From JBDTGE01 sp050742975 (lineage in GTDB: Bacteria > Actinomycetota > Actinomycetes > Mycobacteriales > Jatrophihabitantaceae): a stretch of DNA of 22,753 nucleotides. Shown here piece after piece: positions 14,277 to 21,743 of the stretch. Location of the stretch: contig JBOGDQ010000001.1 in the NCBI GenBank assembly GCA_050742975.1, forward strand, positions 1 to 22,753, written 5' to 3'. The position numbers and the translations under genes are program-made. The notes below the pieces were generated by a model. The model was not told where the DNA came from. It did no database searches and saw only the letters and a list, made by a program, of their open reading frames with translations. Numbering within the stretch: the first letter of the stretch is position 1; each line of letters opens with the position of its first letter.

Positions 14277-14546
14277 TCAGCCGAGCAGTGAAGGGATCGA
14301 CGCGAACAGCTGCTGGGTGAACGTCAGCATCGTGTTCAACATCCAGTGCCCGCACACCAGCAGCGCGATCGCGACGCCGACCGCCTTGGGCACGAAGGCC
14401 AGCGTGAACTCCTGGATCTGTGTCGCGGACTGGAACAGCGAGACGGCGAAGCCGATCACCAGGGCGGTGACGAGCGCCGGCGCGGCCAGCTTGGCCGAGA
14501 CCAGCATGACCTGGAAGGCCAGATGGATGATCTGCGTATCGGTCAT
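14277..14546 (-). CDS. fliQ: Flagellar export gate protein FliQ
   Basis: This 89-residue protein has two membrane helices, the standard size for FliQ, of which about four copies help form the export channel with FliP and FliR. The characteristic GFAVSLFQSATQIQEFTLAF (residues about 32-51) and PKAVGVAIALLVCGHWML follow the first helix. The ATG at 14546 lies ten bases after the fliP stop, and the stop is three bases before fliR. A second ATG five bases upstream is out of frame and closes at once. The gene looks complete and ordinary. Confidence 0.97.
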   Translation of the reverse strand: MTDTQIIHLAFQVMLVSAKLAAPALVTALVIGFAVSLFQSATQIQEFTLAFVPKAVGVAIALLVCGHWMLNTMLTFTQQLFASIPSLLG

Positions 14547-14556
14547 GTCATGGCAC

Positions 14557-15501
14557 CTAACCCGTGTGATAGCTCTGGACGAGGGCGGTGATGATCAGGC
14601 CCCAGCCGTCGACGAGCACGAACAGCAGCAGCTTGAACGGCAGCGACACCGAGACGGGCGGCAGCATCATCATGCCGAGGGACATCAGCGACGACGAGAC
14701 GACCAGGTCGATGATCACGAACGGCACGTAGACGACGAAGCCGATGATCATCGCGGCGCGCAGCTCGGACAGCACGAACGCCGGGATGATCGTGGTCAGG
14801 TCCAGCTTGGACTTGTCGGCGGGGTTGGGCAGGCCGCCGGCGCGCAGCATCAGCGCGATCTCCTGCGGCCGGGTGTGCGCCAGCATGAAGTCCCGCAGCG
14901 GCTGAACCCCGTCCGCCCAGGCCACGCTCCGGGACTTGGTGCCGTGCAGGTAGGGCTGGATGCCCAGCTTGTTGACCTTGGTCAGGACCGGCCCCATCAC
15001 GAACAGCGACAGGAACAGCGACAGCCCGGCCAGCACCTGGTTGGGCGGCACCGACTGCAGCCCGAGCGCGTTGCGGGTCAGGGACAGGACGACGAAGATC
15101 TTGGTGAAGCTGGTGACCAGCAGCAGCAGCGAGGGCGCCACCGAGAGCACGGTGACCAGCATCAGCAGGCTGATCGACTGGCTCGGCTTGCCGCCGACGT
15201 TCACCGAGACGGTGCCGTTGGCCGGAGCCTTCGGTGTAGTCGGCGCCTTGGGAGCGGTCGGTGCGGTGGGTCCGGTCGGTGCCAGTGCACGCGCGCCCGC
15301 CGCGGGTGCCAGCGCGGCCGGTGCGGAAACCGCGGCGGCCGGTGCAGCTAGGGGCTGGGCCGACGCCCGCTGCGCGCCGAGTACCCCGAGCAGCCACACC
15401 GCGCCGAGAATCCCGAGCAGCAGTAGCCCGATCCGTGTTGCCGTTCGTCCTGTCGCGACCTCGGGGCGTCCATGCCCGTCCAAGGCCCGACCGGACGTCA
15501 C
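14557..15501 (-). CDS. fliP: Flagellar export gate protein FliP, long N-terminal linker
   Basis: This 314-residue protein is the core subunit of the export channel. A signal peptide is visible (TRIGLLLLGILGAVWLLGVL, then AQRASAQ near residue 49), as expected because FliP is often made with a cleaved signal. The conserved body follows: TSFTKIFVVLSLTRNALGLQ, PPNQVLAGLSLFLSLFVMGP and FVVYVPFVIIDLVVSSSLMS, ending in the usual LVDGWGLIITALVQSY. Between the signal and the body is a stretch of about 48 residues of Ala/Pro/Thr (residues 50-97, repeated PTAPKAP-like units), longer than in most FliP proteins. The GTG at 15501 overlaps the fliO stop by four bases (GTGA) and is preferred to the long upstream frame, which would be antisense-like coding within fliO. 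Confidence 0.95.
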   Translation of the reverse strand: MTSGRALDGHGRPEVATGRTATRIGLLLLGILGAVWLLGVLGAQRASAQPLAAPAAAVSAPAALAPAAGARALAPTGPTAPTAPKAPTTPKAPANGTVSVNVGGKPSQSISLLMLVTVLSVAPSLLLLVTSFTKIFVVLSLTRNALGLQSVPPNQVLAGLSLFLSLFVMGPVLTKVNKLGIQPYLHGTKSRSVAWADGVQPLRDFMLAHTRPQEIALMLRAGGLPNPADKSKLDLTTIIPAFVLSELRAAMIIGFVVYVPFVIIDLVVSSSLMSLGMMMLPPVSVSLPFKLLLFVLVDGWGLIITALVQSYHTG

Positions 15502-15935
15502 GTCTTTCTGGCAGTCAGGTCTCGAAGCGAGTCGACCGTCTGCTTCCAGGTGCCGAGCGAGAGCGCGGATCCGCGCAACGGGGCCCGGCGCTCGGAGTCG
15601 ACCGGCGTGCTCGCCGGGCGCACCGTGCGGATCGTGCGTGCCGGCCGCGCCGACTCGGACTCCTGCAGCGAGTCCTGGGCCGTGGCCAGGTCGGCCTCGC
15701 CCAGGACGGAGACCTGCCCGTCGGTGACGCCAAGGATCAGCGCCTGGTCCAGCACCCGCACCACGGCGACGGACGCCGTCCGCGAGAGCTGCTGGCGCGA
15801 GAGCACATCGATCAGGCGGTCGTTGCGGCCGCGCCCGCGGGGTCCGCGCTTGACCCGCCGCGCGATCAGCCACATCAGGCCGAGCACGAAGGCGAGCGAG
15901 AGGAGCAGGCGGCCGACCACCGCCACGGTGTCCAT
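15498..15935 (-). CDS. fliO: Flagellar biosynthesis protein FliO
   Basis: This 145-residue protein has one N-terminal membrane helix (VAVVGRLLLSLAFVLGLMWL, residues 4-23), then a basic stretch (ARRVKRGPRGRGRND) and a small beta-rich domain (IDVLSRQQLSRTASVAVVRV, LILGVTDGQVSVLGE). That is the FliO/FliZ layout. FliO helps assemble the FliP ring. The family is poorly conserved, so position between fliN and fliP is an important part of the evidence. The ATG at 15935 is eight bases after the fliN stop, and the gene overlaps fliP by four bases. The C-terminal 50 residues are Arg/Ser-rich and probably unstructured. Confidence 0.9.
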   Translation of the reverse strand: MDTVAVVGRLLLSLAFVLGLMWLIARRVKRGPRGRGRNDRLIDVLSRQQLSRTASVAVVRVLDQALILGVTDGQVSVLGEADLATAQDSLQESESARPARTIRTVRPASTPVDSERRAPLRGSALSLGTWKQTVDSLRDLTARKT

Positions 15936-15943
15936 GGTCGCGA

Positions 15944-16669
15944 CTACCGCCCGGTGTCGTCGGTGACGACGTGGGTGATGCGCAGCCCGTAGTTCTCGTC
16001 GACGACGACCACTTCGCCGCGCGCGATCAGCCGCCCGTTGACGAACAGGTCGGCCGGCCCGCCCGCGGTGCGGTCGAGTTCGATCACGGTTCCGGTGCGC
16101 AGGGAGAGCAGGTCGTTGACGGTCATCCGGGCCCGGCCGAGCTCGACCGTCGCGTCCATCTCGACGCCGCGCAGCAGGTCCAGCCGGTCACCGGACGGCG
16201 CCGCTGACGGCCCGTTCACAGCGGCTGCCGCGGGAGCGTCCACGCCGATCGCGACGGCTGCCCGTACCGCGGAGGCACCGTGCAGCGGCAGCAGCGAGGA
16301 GTCGCCGTGCGCCAGCACCCGGTGCAGTGCGAGGCGGACGTCCATCTCCTGCAGCGGCCCGAGGACGACCGGTCCCATCGCCAGGGCGGCGGACTCGATC
16401 GTCGGAGCCAACGCGGCGGCCAGGTCCAGCGGCCCGATCGCGGACTCGTTCAGCATCGTCCGCACCTCGGCGTCGACGACGAGCACGAGATCGCCCGACG
16501 CGGCGCCGGTGAACTGGGCGAGGATCGCGCTGCCCTCGGCCTCGACGACGCCCGGGTCCCGCGTCGGCTCGCCGACGGTCAGTGGCTCGCCGACGGTCAG
16601 CGTCCCGGCCACGCTCGTGGCGGCGGTGGCGAGCAGGTCCGATGCGGTGCTCGTGATTGCGGTGGTCAC
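15944..16669 (-). CDS. fliN: Flagellar motor switch protein FliN, long form
   Basis: This 241-residue protein is longer than the usual FliN of about 100-150 residues. The C-terminal SpoA domain is clear (residues about 163-236: LLRGVEMDATVELGRARMTV, NDLLSLRTGTVIELDR, VNGRLIARGEVVVVDENYGL, RITHVV) and forms the base of the C-ring. Residues about 45-115 (AILAQFTGAASGDLVLVVDA, then LAAALAPTIESAALAMG) resemble the CheC/FliY-like N-terminal half of long FliN or FliY proteins. The DxxxE-N phosphatase residues are not obvious, so phosphatase activity is not claimed. The GTG at 16669 overlaps the fliM stop by four bases. Near the N-terminus the hexapeptide LTVGEP is duplicated by an 18-bp tandem repeat. 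Confidence 0.93.
   Translation of the reverse strand: MTTAITSTASDLLATAATSVAGTLTVGEPLTVGEPTRDPGVVEAEGSAILAQFTGAASGDLVLVVDAEVRTMLNESAIGPLDLAAALAPTIESAALAMGPVVLGPLQEMDVRLALHRVLAHGDSSLLPLHGASAVRAAVAIGVDAPAAAAVNGPSAAPSGDRLDLLRGVEMDATVELGRARMTVNDLLSLRTGTVIELDRTAGGPADLFVNGRLIARGEVVVVDENYGLRITHVVTDDTGR
16566..16600 (-). repeat. 18-bp in-frame duplication near the 5' end of fliN
   Basis: GGCTCGCCGACGGTCAG at 16566-16582 recurs exactly at 16584-16600 with an 18-bp period and gives LTVGEP-LTVGEP at residues about 24-35. It lies in a low-complexity leader before the folded part, so it is probably neutral. Confidence 0.8.
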
Positions 16670-17592
16670 GCGTGCTCCTGGGGGATGTCGACGATGAGAG
16701 CGGCCAGCCGGGGTCCGGACTTGCCGGCGACGGCGTGCCCGAAGGTGACGCCGCCGGCCTGGACGGTGAGCGGCTTGCCGACGCGGTGCTCGAGCGACAG
16801 GACGTCGCCGGCAGCGAGGGTGAGGATCCGTTCCGGGCTCAGCACGACCGGGGCGAAGTGCACCGAGACGTCGAGCGGGACGTCGCCGAGGCGGTCGCGG
16901 AGCCGGCGCGCGGTGCTCTCGGCCGCCAGCAGCGTGTCGCGGTCGTCCTCGCGGGGGCGCTGCGCCGTCAGCTTGGGCAGCAGCGCGGCCAGCGGCAGGC
17001 AGAGCGTCGCGCGCCCGCGCTCGGAGCCGACCGTCATGTCGAACTCGCCGACGACCACGGCGTCGGTGGCGCTCGCGGCCTGGACGAACTGGGGGTTGTA
17101 CTCGATCAGCCCCAGCGACGGGGTCACGGTCACGATCGGCTCCAGCGAGTAGCGCATGGTGGCCACCATCTGCTCGAGCAGCCCGCGCATGAGCGTGGTC
17201 TCGATGTCGGTCAGGGTGCGGGCGACCTGCTGCCCGCCGGGGCCGCCGAGCATGTGGTCGATCGCGGCCTGAGCGATCGGCAGCGGGAACTCCAGCACGC
17301 CCGTCCCGGCCAGCGGCGGCACCGAGATCGGCGCGAGCAGCGTCTGGGACGCCAGCCCGGTGACGTACTCCTCGTAGCTCTGCTGGGTGATCTCGCTGAG
17401 GGTCACCAGGCAGACCTGGCGCAGCCCGCTGGTCAGCAGGGTGGTCATCCGGCGCGCGAACGTCTCGTAGGCCATCTGGAGCATGCGGATGTGCTCGCGG
17501 GACAGCTTCGAGGGTCGCCAGAAGTCGTAGGGGACGACCGAGTCACCCCTGCGCGGGCGTGCGGACTCGCGCAGTTCGCGGACGGGGTTCAT
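16666..17592 (-). CDS. fliM: Flagellar motor switch protein FliM
   Basis: This 308-residue C-ring protein receives phosphorylated CheY and sets motor direction. The conserved beginning of the middle domain is visible (VVPYDFWRPSKLSREHIRML, then ETFARRMTTLLT). The GGxG-type motif follows in IDHMLGGPGG. A C-terminal SpoA domain (DVPLDVSVHFAPVVLSPERI, LAAGDVLSLEHRVGKPLTVQ) pairs with FliN. A strict N-terminal LSQxEIDALL CheY-binding motif is not present; the N-terminus is MNPVRELRESARPRR, so CheY contact may differ. The ATG at 17592 is used. An in-frame GTG at 17619 is possible and would add nine residues, but it lies upstream of a candidate sigma-28-type -10 box at 17607-17614. The gene overlaps fliN by four bases. 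Confidence 0.95.
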   Translation of the reverse strand: MNPVRELRESARPRRGDSVVPYDFWRPSKLSREHIRMLQMAYETFARRMTTLLTSGLRQVCLVTLSEITQQSYEEYVTGLASQTLLAPISVPPLAGTGVLEFPLPIAQAAIDHMLGGPGGQQVARTLTDIETTLMRGLLEQMVATMRYSLEPIVTVTPSLGLIEYNPQFVQAASATDAVVVGEFDMTVGSERGRATLCLPLAALLPKLTAQRPREDDRDTLLAAESTARRLRDRLGDVPLDVSVHFAPVVLSPERILTLAAGDVLSLEHRVGKPLTVQAGGVTFGHAVAGKSGPRLAALIVDIPQEHA

Positions 17593-17606
17593 CGGCACGT
17601 CCCGAG

Positions 17607-17633
17607 CTATCGGCAGCACACGGGCGCACCTGA
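17607..17633 (-). promoter_or_regulatory. Candidate sigma-28 (FliA/WhiG-type) promoter of fliM
   Basis: On the minus strand TCAG (17633-17630), 15 bases, then GCCGATAG (17614-17607) matches the known FliA/WhiG form TAAA-N15-GCCGATAA at seven of eight -10 bases and two of four -35 bases. The ATG of fliM is 14 bases after the -10 box, so the leader would be only about seven bases. The same pattern with the same spacing precedes flbD. A TTGACA hexamer at 17648-17653 is an alternative housekeeping -35 with only a weak -10 (TCAGGT). Confidence 0.5.
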
Positions 17634-17711
17634 GCCCGATGTGAAGAAAGTGTCAAATTGCTTGGAGATCGGTCGACCAGCTGGTGTCCTCCAGATCCTT
17701 GCGGTGGCCGG

Positions 17712-18224
17712 CTACTGCGTGACGAACTGGGTCAGGAAGATGTCGAACACCTTGCCCGGGTATGCCTTCTGGATGGCGGCCAGCAGCTGGGCGGTCAGCT
17801 TCTTGCGGGCCGTGTTCGACGACAGCGAGTCCACCGTCCGGTTGCTGAACTCGTCGATGACCAGCTCGGCGGCGTGGCTGCTGGCGAAGTCCGTGGTCGA
17901 GGCGGCGCCCTTCACCAGCTCCACCGCCACCGCGATCTTCAGGTAGTGCCCGCCGGCCAGGTTGAGCGTCGTCGGGTCCATCGCCACCACGTCGCCACCG
18001 GTCGGCGGCGGCGTCTTGGACGGCTTCAGGAACATGTAGCCGCCACCCCCGAGAGCCAGCACCGCGATCACGATGATCAGGAACTTCTTCGACTTGAACA
18101 GGCTCTTCTTCGGCGCGGCGGCGTCACCCTCGCCGGCCTTCGACCCGGTGCCGGGCTTGCCCCCGGACTTGGCGTCGCCCGAACTGACGAAGCGGCTCTC
18201 TCGGCTGGTGGTGGCGGTCATCAT
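17712..18224 (-). CDS. fliL: Flagellar basal body-associated protein FliL
   Basis: This 170-residue protein has an N-terminal cytoplasmic tail rich in Gly/Ser/Lys and one membrane helix (residues about 48-66, FLIIVIAVLALGGGGYMFL). A periplasm-side domain follows, containing YLKIAVAVELVK and an end (KVFDIFLTQFVTQ) typical of FliL. FliL surrounds the stator and supports torque. It follows motB by 19 bases, consistent with stator function. Two adjacent ATGs (18224 and 18221) are possible; GGAG upstream spaces better with the second, which would remove one residue. A gap of 119 bases with a candidate promoter separates it from fliM. Confidence 0.94.
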   Translation of the reverse strand: MMTATTSRESRFVSSGDAKSGGKPGTGSKAGEGDAAAPKKSLFKSKKFLIIVIAVLALGGGGYMFLKPSKTPPPTGGDVVAMDPTTLNLAGGHYLKIAVAVELVKGAASTTDFASSHAAELVIDEFSNRTVDSLSSNTARKKLTAQLLAAIQKAYPGKVFDIFLTQFVTQ

Positions 18225-18243
18225 CTTCTCCGGTGTCGGTCGG

Positions 18244-19173
18244 TTACGGCTTGGGGCCGGCGGCGCCGGCGGCTTCGAGGGCGTCTCCGGCGGCGGCGGG
18301 CAGGGACGAGAGGACGACGATCTCGACGCGGCGGTTGAGCGTGATCGAGCGCGGGTCGCTGGGCGGGTAGAGCGGGCGCTGGTCCGAGAAGCCGACCGCT
18401 TCGAGCCGGCGCTCGGCTACACCGCTGCGGACCAGGTAGCGCACCACCGCCGACGCGCGGGCGGACGAGAGCTCCCAGCCGCTCGGGTACGGGTAGGTGC
18501 TGACCTTCTCCTGGTTGGTGTGCCCGTCCACCTCGATGTTGTTCGGGGCCTTCACCAGCTGCGGAGCGATGACCGCCAGGATCCGCTGGCCCTCGCTCAA
18601 CAGGCTCGCGCTGTTGCCCGGGAACACCAGCGCGTTGGTCACGACGGTGATGATCAGCCCGCGCCGATCGATCGAGAACTGCACCGCGCCGTGCATGCCG
18701 GCCCGGTCGAGCGCGGAATTGATCGCCTGCTCGATCTTCTTGTACTCGTCGATCTCCTTGGCGATCTTGCTGGTGTAGTCGGCCGTCGCCACCTGCGCGG
18801 TGGTGTCCTGGGACGTCTTGCCGCTGTCCGGCGCGACCGGGACGCCGGCCATCACCTCCTGCTGGCCCTGCTGCTCCGCGGAGTTCTCGTTGAGGCCGTT
18901 GCCGCCGTTCAGGACACCCTTCGGGCCGTCGCCGAACGCGGACGACAGGGAGGTGCGCAGCGCGATGAACTTGGAGGTGTTCACGACCGAGATCGAGAAC
19001 AGCACGATGAACAGCACCAGCAGCAGCGTCAGCATGTCGGCGTAGGTGACCAGCCAGCGCTCGGACCCCTCGCCGCCCTCGCCCCCGTGACCGCCCTTGC
19101 GCCGGCGGGAGCGGGCGCCCGGCCGGCCGTTCCCGGACGCGTGTCCGGGCGCTCGCGACTGCCGGGCCGGCAT
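18244..19173 (-). CDS. motB: Flagellar stator protein MotB
   Basis: This 309-residue protein anchors the stator to peptidoglycan and carries the proton path. The single membrane helix with the critical aspartate is visible: WLVTYADMLTLLLVLFIVLF with Asp46. The N-terminal tail before it is Arg/Gly-rich. The C-terminal OmpA-like peptidoglycan-binding domain spans about residues 195-290 (NNIEVDGHTNQEKV, ELSSARASAVVRYLVRSGV, LEAVGFSDQRP, LNRRVEIVVL). The ATG at 19173 overlaps the motA stop by one base (TGATG), which fixes this start; the longer frame upstream is not used. The tail after residue 295 is Ala/Gly-rich. Confidence 0.96.
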   Translation of the reverse strand: MPARQSRAPGHASGNGRPGARSRRRKGGHGGEGGEGSERWLVTYADMLTLLLVLFIVLFSISVVNTSKFIALRTSLSSAFGDGPKGVLNGGNGLNENSAEQQGQQEVMAGVPVAPDSGKTSQDTTAQVATADYTSKIAKEIDEYKKIEQAINSALDRAGMHGAVQFSIDRRGLIITVVTNALVFPGNSASLLSEGQRILAVIAPQLVKAPNNIEVDGHTNQEKVSTYPYPSGWELSSARASAVVRYLVRSGVAERRLEAVGFSDQRPLYPPSDPRSITLNRRVEIVVLSSLPAAAGDALEAAGAAGPKP

Positions 19174-19943
19174 CAGGCCACGTCCTTCTGCGGCGGCTCG
19201 AGGTTGGGCAGCATGCTCTGCAGCTTCTGCGCGACCAGCCGCGGGTTGGAGCCGGCCTGGATCGCGAGGACGCCCTCGATGGCCAGCTCCATCTGCTCGC
19301 ATTCGGTGTCGCTGACCCGCTTGAGCCGGTTGGCCAGCGGGAACCAGAAGATGTTGGCCGACAGGACGCCCCACAGCGTCGCGACGAACGCGCTCGCGAT
19401 CTTCTCGCCGAGCGAGGACGGGTCGGTGAGGCTGCCCAGCACGTGGATGAGGCCGAGGACGGTGCCGATGATGCCGATCGTCGGGGCGTAGCCGCCCATG
19501 TCGTGGAACAGCTTGGCGCCAGCGCCGTCCGCGGCCCGCTTGGCGTCGACCTCGGCGCCCAGGATCTCGGCCACCTCGTCCGCGTCGGTTCCGTCGATGG
19601 CCATCTCCAGCGCCCGCCGCAGGAACGGGTCCTCGACCTCGCTCACGTCCCCCTCGAGCGCCAGCAGGCCCTCGCGGCGGGCCCGCTCGGCCATCCGGAC
19701 GATGATCTCGACACTGTCGTGCGGCGCGGTCACCTTTGCCGTGAACGCACGAACGAGCGACTTGGGCATGCTCTTGGCTTCGTGCATCAGCGTGCCGGCC
19801 ATCGCCGCGCCGATGGTTCCGCCGAAGACCAGGATCATCGGCGGGATCAGGAACATCGAGCCGATGTTCCCGCCGTCCATGATCATCGACACGAGCAGCG
19901 CGCCGAGGGCCAGGCCCAGGCCGATGAGGGTCGACGGGTCCAT
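19173..19943 (-). CDS. motA: Flagellar stator protein MotA
   Basis: This 256-residue membrane protein forms the ion channel of the flagellar stator together with MotB. Four membrane segments are visible, with the large cytoplasmic loop between the second and third. The loop contains the charged ARREGLLALE (residues about 88-97) that meets FliG. The third segment carries GGYAPTIGIIGTVLGLIHVL with the conserved Pro153, followed by SAFVATLWGVLSANIFWFPL in the fourth. The ATG at 19943 overlaps the flbD stop by one base. Proton rather than sodium coupling is the usual case for this type but cannot be proven from sequence here. Confidence 0.96.
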   Translation of the reverse strand: MDPSTLIGLGLALGALLVSMIMDGGNIGSMFLIPPMILVFGGTIGAAMAGTLMHEAKSMPKSLVRAFTAKVTAPHDSVEIIVRMAERARREGLLALEGDVSEVEDPFLRRALEMAIDGTDADEVAEILGAEVDAKRAADGAGAKLFHDMGGYAPTIGIIGTVLGLIHVLGSLTDPSSLGEKIASAFVATLWGVLSANIFWFPLANRLKRVSDTECEQMELAIEGVLAIQAGSNPRLVAQKLQSMLPNLEPPQKDVA

Positions 19944-20218
19944 CAGCGTTCGCCGTTGCGCAGCGCGACCACGGTCGGGCGGGGGGTCGCGTCCTTGGGG
20001 CGCGGCGGGTGCCGGTACTCGGTCGGCACCTGGGCCGCGGAGATGATGTCGGCGCGGTAGTCGCGGATCAGCTCGGTCAGCTCTTCCAGCGACTCGCGGA
20101 TCACGTACCGGCTGCCGTTGACCAGGGTCACGACAGTGTCCGGTGTGGCCTCCGCGCGCTCGATGAGATCGGGATTGAGCGCGAAGACCGGTCCGCTAAG
20201 TCTGGTCAGCTGCAACAC
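19943..20218 (-). CDS. flbD: FlbD/SwrD-family flagellar protein
   Basis: This 91-residue protein begins with the FlbD core (MLQLTRLSGPVFALNPDLIE, then TVVTLVNGSRYVIRESLEEL). Proteins of this family (SwrD in Bacillus) lie next to motAB and raise stator torque. The conserved N-P-x-L-I-E and the G-x-x-Y-V-[IV]-x-E-S segments are both present. The last 25 residues are Pro/Arg-rich and extra compared with the short family core. The start is the GTG at 20218, with AAGGA about eight bases upstream. It is the first gene after a 159-bp gap with a sigma-28-like promoter, and it overlaps motA by one base, so it leads the stator operon. Confidence 0.92.
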   Translation of the reverse strand: MLQLTRLSGPVFALNPDLIERAEATPDTVVTLVNGSRYVIRESLEELTELIRDYRADIISAAQVPTEYRHPPRPKDATPRPTVVALRNGER

Positions 20219-20269
20219 GGTGTCCGTCCTTGGATCGTCAGGGGCCGTCCGTGGCCCCTCGATGTGTAC

Positions 20270-20296
20270 CTATCGGCCGGTTGTGCCCGATCTTGA
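20270..20296 (-). promoter_or_regulatory. Candidate sigma-28 (FliA/WhiG-type) promoter of the flbD-motAB-fliL unit
   Basis: On the minus strand TCAA (20296-20293), 15 bases, then GCCGATAG (20277-20270) matches TAAA-N15-GCCGATAA at three of four and seven of eight positions. Transcription would start near 20263, giving a leader of about 45 bases that includes a 7-bp stem-loop (20240-20246/20253-20259). Motility stator genes are classical FliA targets. The same form precedes fliM. Confidence 0.55.
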
Positions 20297-20326
20297 ATCC
20301 GGCCGGCCGGCCGTAGGTGTGTGCGC

Positions 20327-20360
20327 GGACGCAGTGACCGCCGGAGCGGCCCCTGCGTCC
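20327..20360 (-). terminator. Stem-loop after flgE
   Basis: The arms 20327-20334 (GGACGCAG) and 20353-20360 pair over 8 bp around an 18-base loop that can itself fold (CCGC-CGGA-GCGG). It starts 17 bases after the flgE stop and lies before the flbD promoter, as expected for a transcript end. No U-tract follows, so termination is only suggested. Confidence 0.4.
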
Positions 20361-20377
20361 TGTGTGTCCGACTGTGC

Positions 20378-21217
20378 CTACTGCTTCAGGTTCACCAGCG
20401 TCTGCAGCACCTCGTCCGACGTGGTGATCACCTTGGAGTTCGCCTGGAACCCGCGCTCGGCGATGATCAGGTTCGTCAGCTCCTGGGACAGGTCGACGTT
20501 GCTCATCTCGACGTAGCCGGAGCTGATGCTGCCGCGCGCGCCGGTGTTCGCCGCGCCGATCGCCGCCGCGCCCGAGTTGGCCGACGCGGCGAACGCGGTG
20601 TCGCCGACCTTCTCCAGGCCGTTCGGGTTGGCGAACGTGGCCACCGCGACCTGGCCGAGCACGGTGGTCGCGCCGGTGCTGTCGACGGCGTTGACGTTGC
20701 CGCTCGCGTCGATGTTCCACGACACGTAGGGGCTCGGGGTCGCCGGGGTGCTGATCAGCCCGGACAGGTTGATCGGGTTGCCCGTCGTGGCGTCGACCAC
20801 GCGCGAGCCGTCCGGCGTCACCAGGTTGCCGCCGTTGTCCAGGGTGAAGTTGCCGGCCCGCGTGTACAGCTGCTGGCCGCCCTTGTCGATGACGAAGAAG
20901 CCATCGCCGTTGATCAGCATGTTGCTGGTGACGCCGGTCGCCTGGCTGGCGCCCTGGGTGAAGCTCAGCTCGGTGCCGGCCAGCTTGACACCCAGGCCGA
21001 TCTGCTCGGCGTTGGTGCCGCCGGTACCGGCGGTGACGCCGGCCGCGCCGGTAGCACCACTGGAGCCCGACAGGGTCTGGCTGAGGGTGTCCTCGAAGAC
21101 GGCGTGGCTGCCCTTGTAGCCGGTGGTGTTGACGTTGGCGATGTTGTTGGCGGTGACGTCCAGCATCTGCTGGTGCGCGCCGAGGCCGGAGATTCCGGTG
21201 AAGAGGGATCGAAGCAT
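20378..21217 (-). CDS. flgE: Flagellar hook protein (FlgE/FlgG family)
   Basis: This 279-residue axial protein has the N-terminal coiled-coil signature LGAHQQMLDVTANNIANVNT followed by TGYKGS. The C-terminal partner is GYVEMSNVDLSQELTNLIIA with ERGFQANSKVITTSDEVLQT. Both are shared by hook and rod proteins. The middle contains GDGFFVIDKGGQQLYTRAGN and PDGSRV. Its length is near that of Bacillus FlgE and of rod FlgG, so sequence alone does not separate them; the order fliK-flgD-flgE favours hook protein. A strong AAGGAG ribosome site precedes the ATG at 21217, in keeping with high expression. The middle region is Gly/Ala/Thr-rich. Confidence 0.88.
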   Translation of the reverse strand: MLRSLFTGISGLGAHQQMLDVTANNIANVNTTGYKGSHAVFEDTLSQTLSGSSGATGAAGVTAGTGGTNAEQIGLGVKLAGTELSFTQGASQATGVTSNMLINGDGFFVIDKGGQQLYTRAGNFTLDNGGNLVTPDGSRVVDATTGNPINLSGLISTPATPSPYVSWNIDASGNVNAVDSTGATTVLGQVAVATFANPNGLEKVGDTAFAASANSGAAAIGAANTGARGSISSGYVEMSNVDLSQELTNLIIAERGFQANSKVITTSDEVLQTLVNLKQ

Positions 21218-21271
21218 GGTGACTCCTTGGGGGTGGAGGTGCGGTTGGGGTATCGGAACTGGTCGGTGCCG

Positions 21272-21724
21272 CTAGCTCGCGGCGGGTGGGTCGCTCACCT
21301 CCAGCACGCCGGACAGTGGCACCGTGGTGTCGCCGACGTGCAGCGTCGCGCCGCCGGCGACGAGCGAGGCCGAGGTGACCACACCGTGCACCTGCACGCC
21401 GCTCGAGTTCGCGTAGGTGATCTGCTTACCGATCAAGGCGGTGGCCGACTGGGCCTGTTGCGCGCTGGCCAGCGCGGTGAGCGTCGAGGACATCGACGTC
21501 ATCGTCTGCACCTGGCTCAGCATCGCCGTCTGGTTCATGAACGAGGACGTGTCGACCGGGTTGGTCGGGTCCTGGTACTGCAGCTGTGCGACCAGCAGCT
21601 GCAGGAACGCCTGCGGGTCGAGCAGGCTGCTCTGGGCGCCCTTGGCGGCCGAGCCGGCGTCCATCGGCGCGGTGGACGGGTCGATGGTCCCGACAACGGG
21701 TGTGCCGGCAATCGGGCTGCTCAT
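21272..21724 (-). CDS. flgD: Flagellar hook-capping protein FlgD
   Basis: This 150-residue scaffold protein caps the growing hook. The conserved N-terminal segment is clear: FLQLLVAQLQYQDPTNPVDT (residues about 40-59), then FMNQTAMLSQVQTM. The rest is a short beta-rich part (ALIGKQITYANSSGVQVHGV, TLHVGDTTVPLSGVLEV). It lacks the full Ig/Tudor C-terminal domains of the 230-residue enterobacterial form and resembles the short Gram-positive form. The ATG at 21724 has GAGGAG upstream at a somewhat long spacing. It follows fliK by 19 bases and precedes flgE by 54 bases, the usual hook operon order. Confidence 0.94.
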   Translation of the reverse strand: MSSPIAGTPVVGTIDPSTAPMDAGSAAKGAQSSLLDPQAFLQLLVAQLQYQDPTNPVDTSSFMNQTAMLSQVQTMTSMSSTLTALASAQQAQSATALIGKQITYANSSGVQVHGVVTSASLVAGGATLHVGDTTVPLSGVLEVSDPPAAS

Positions 21725-21743
21725 GTCGATGCTCTCCTCGGGG

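Noticed and set aside
21245..21260. TCCGATAC before flgE as a sigma-28 -10 box
   Set aside because: It matches only six of eight bases and has no acceptable -35 at 14-16 bases.
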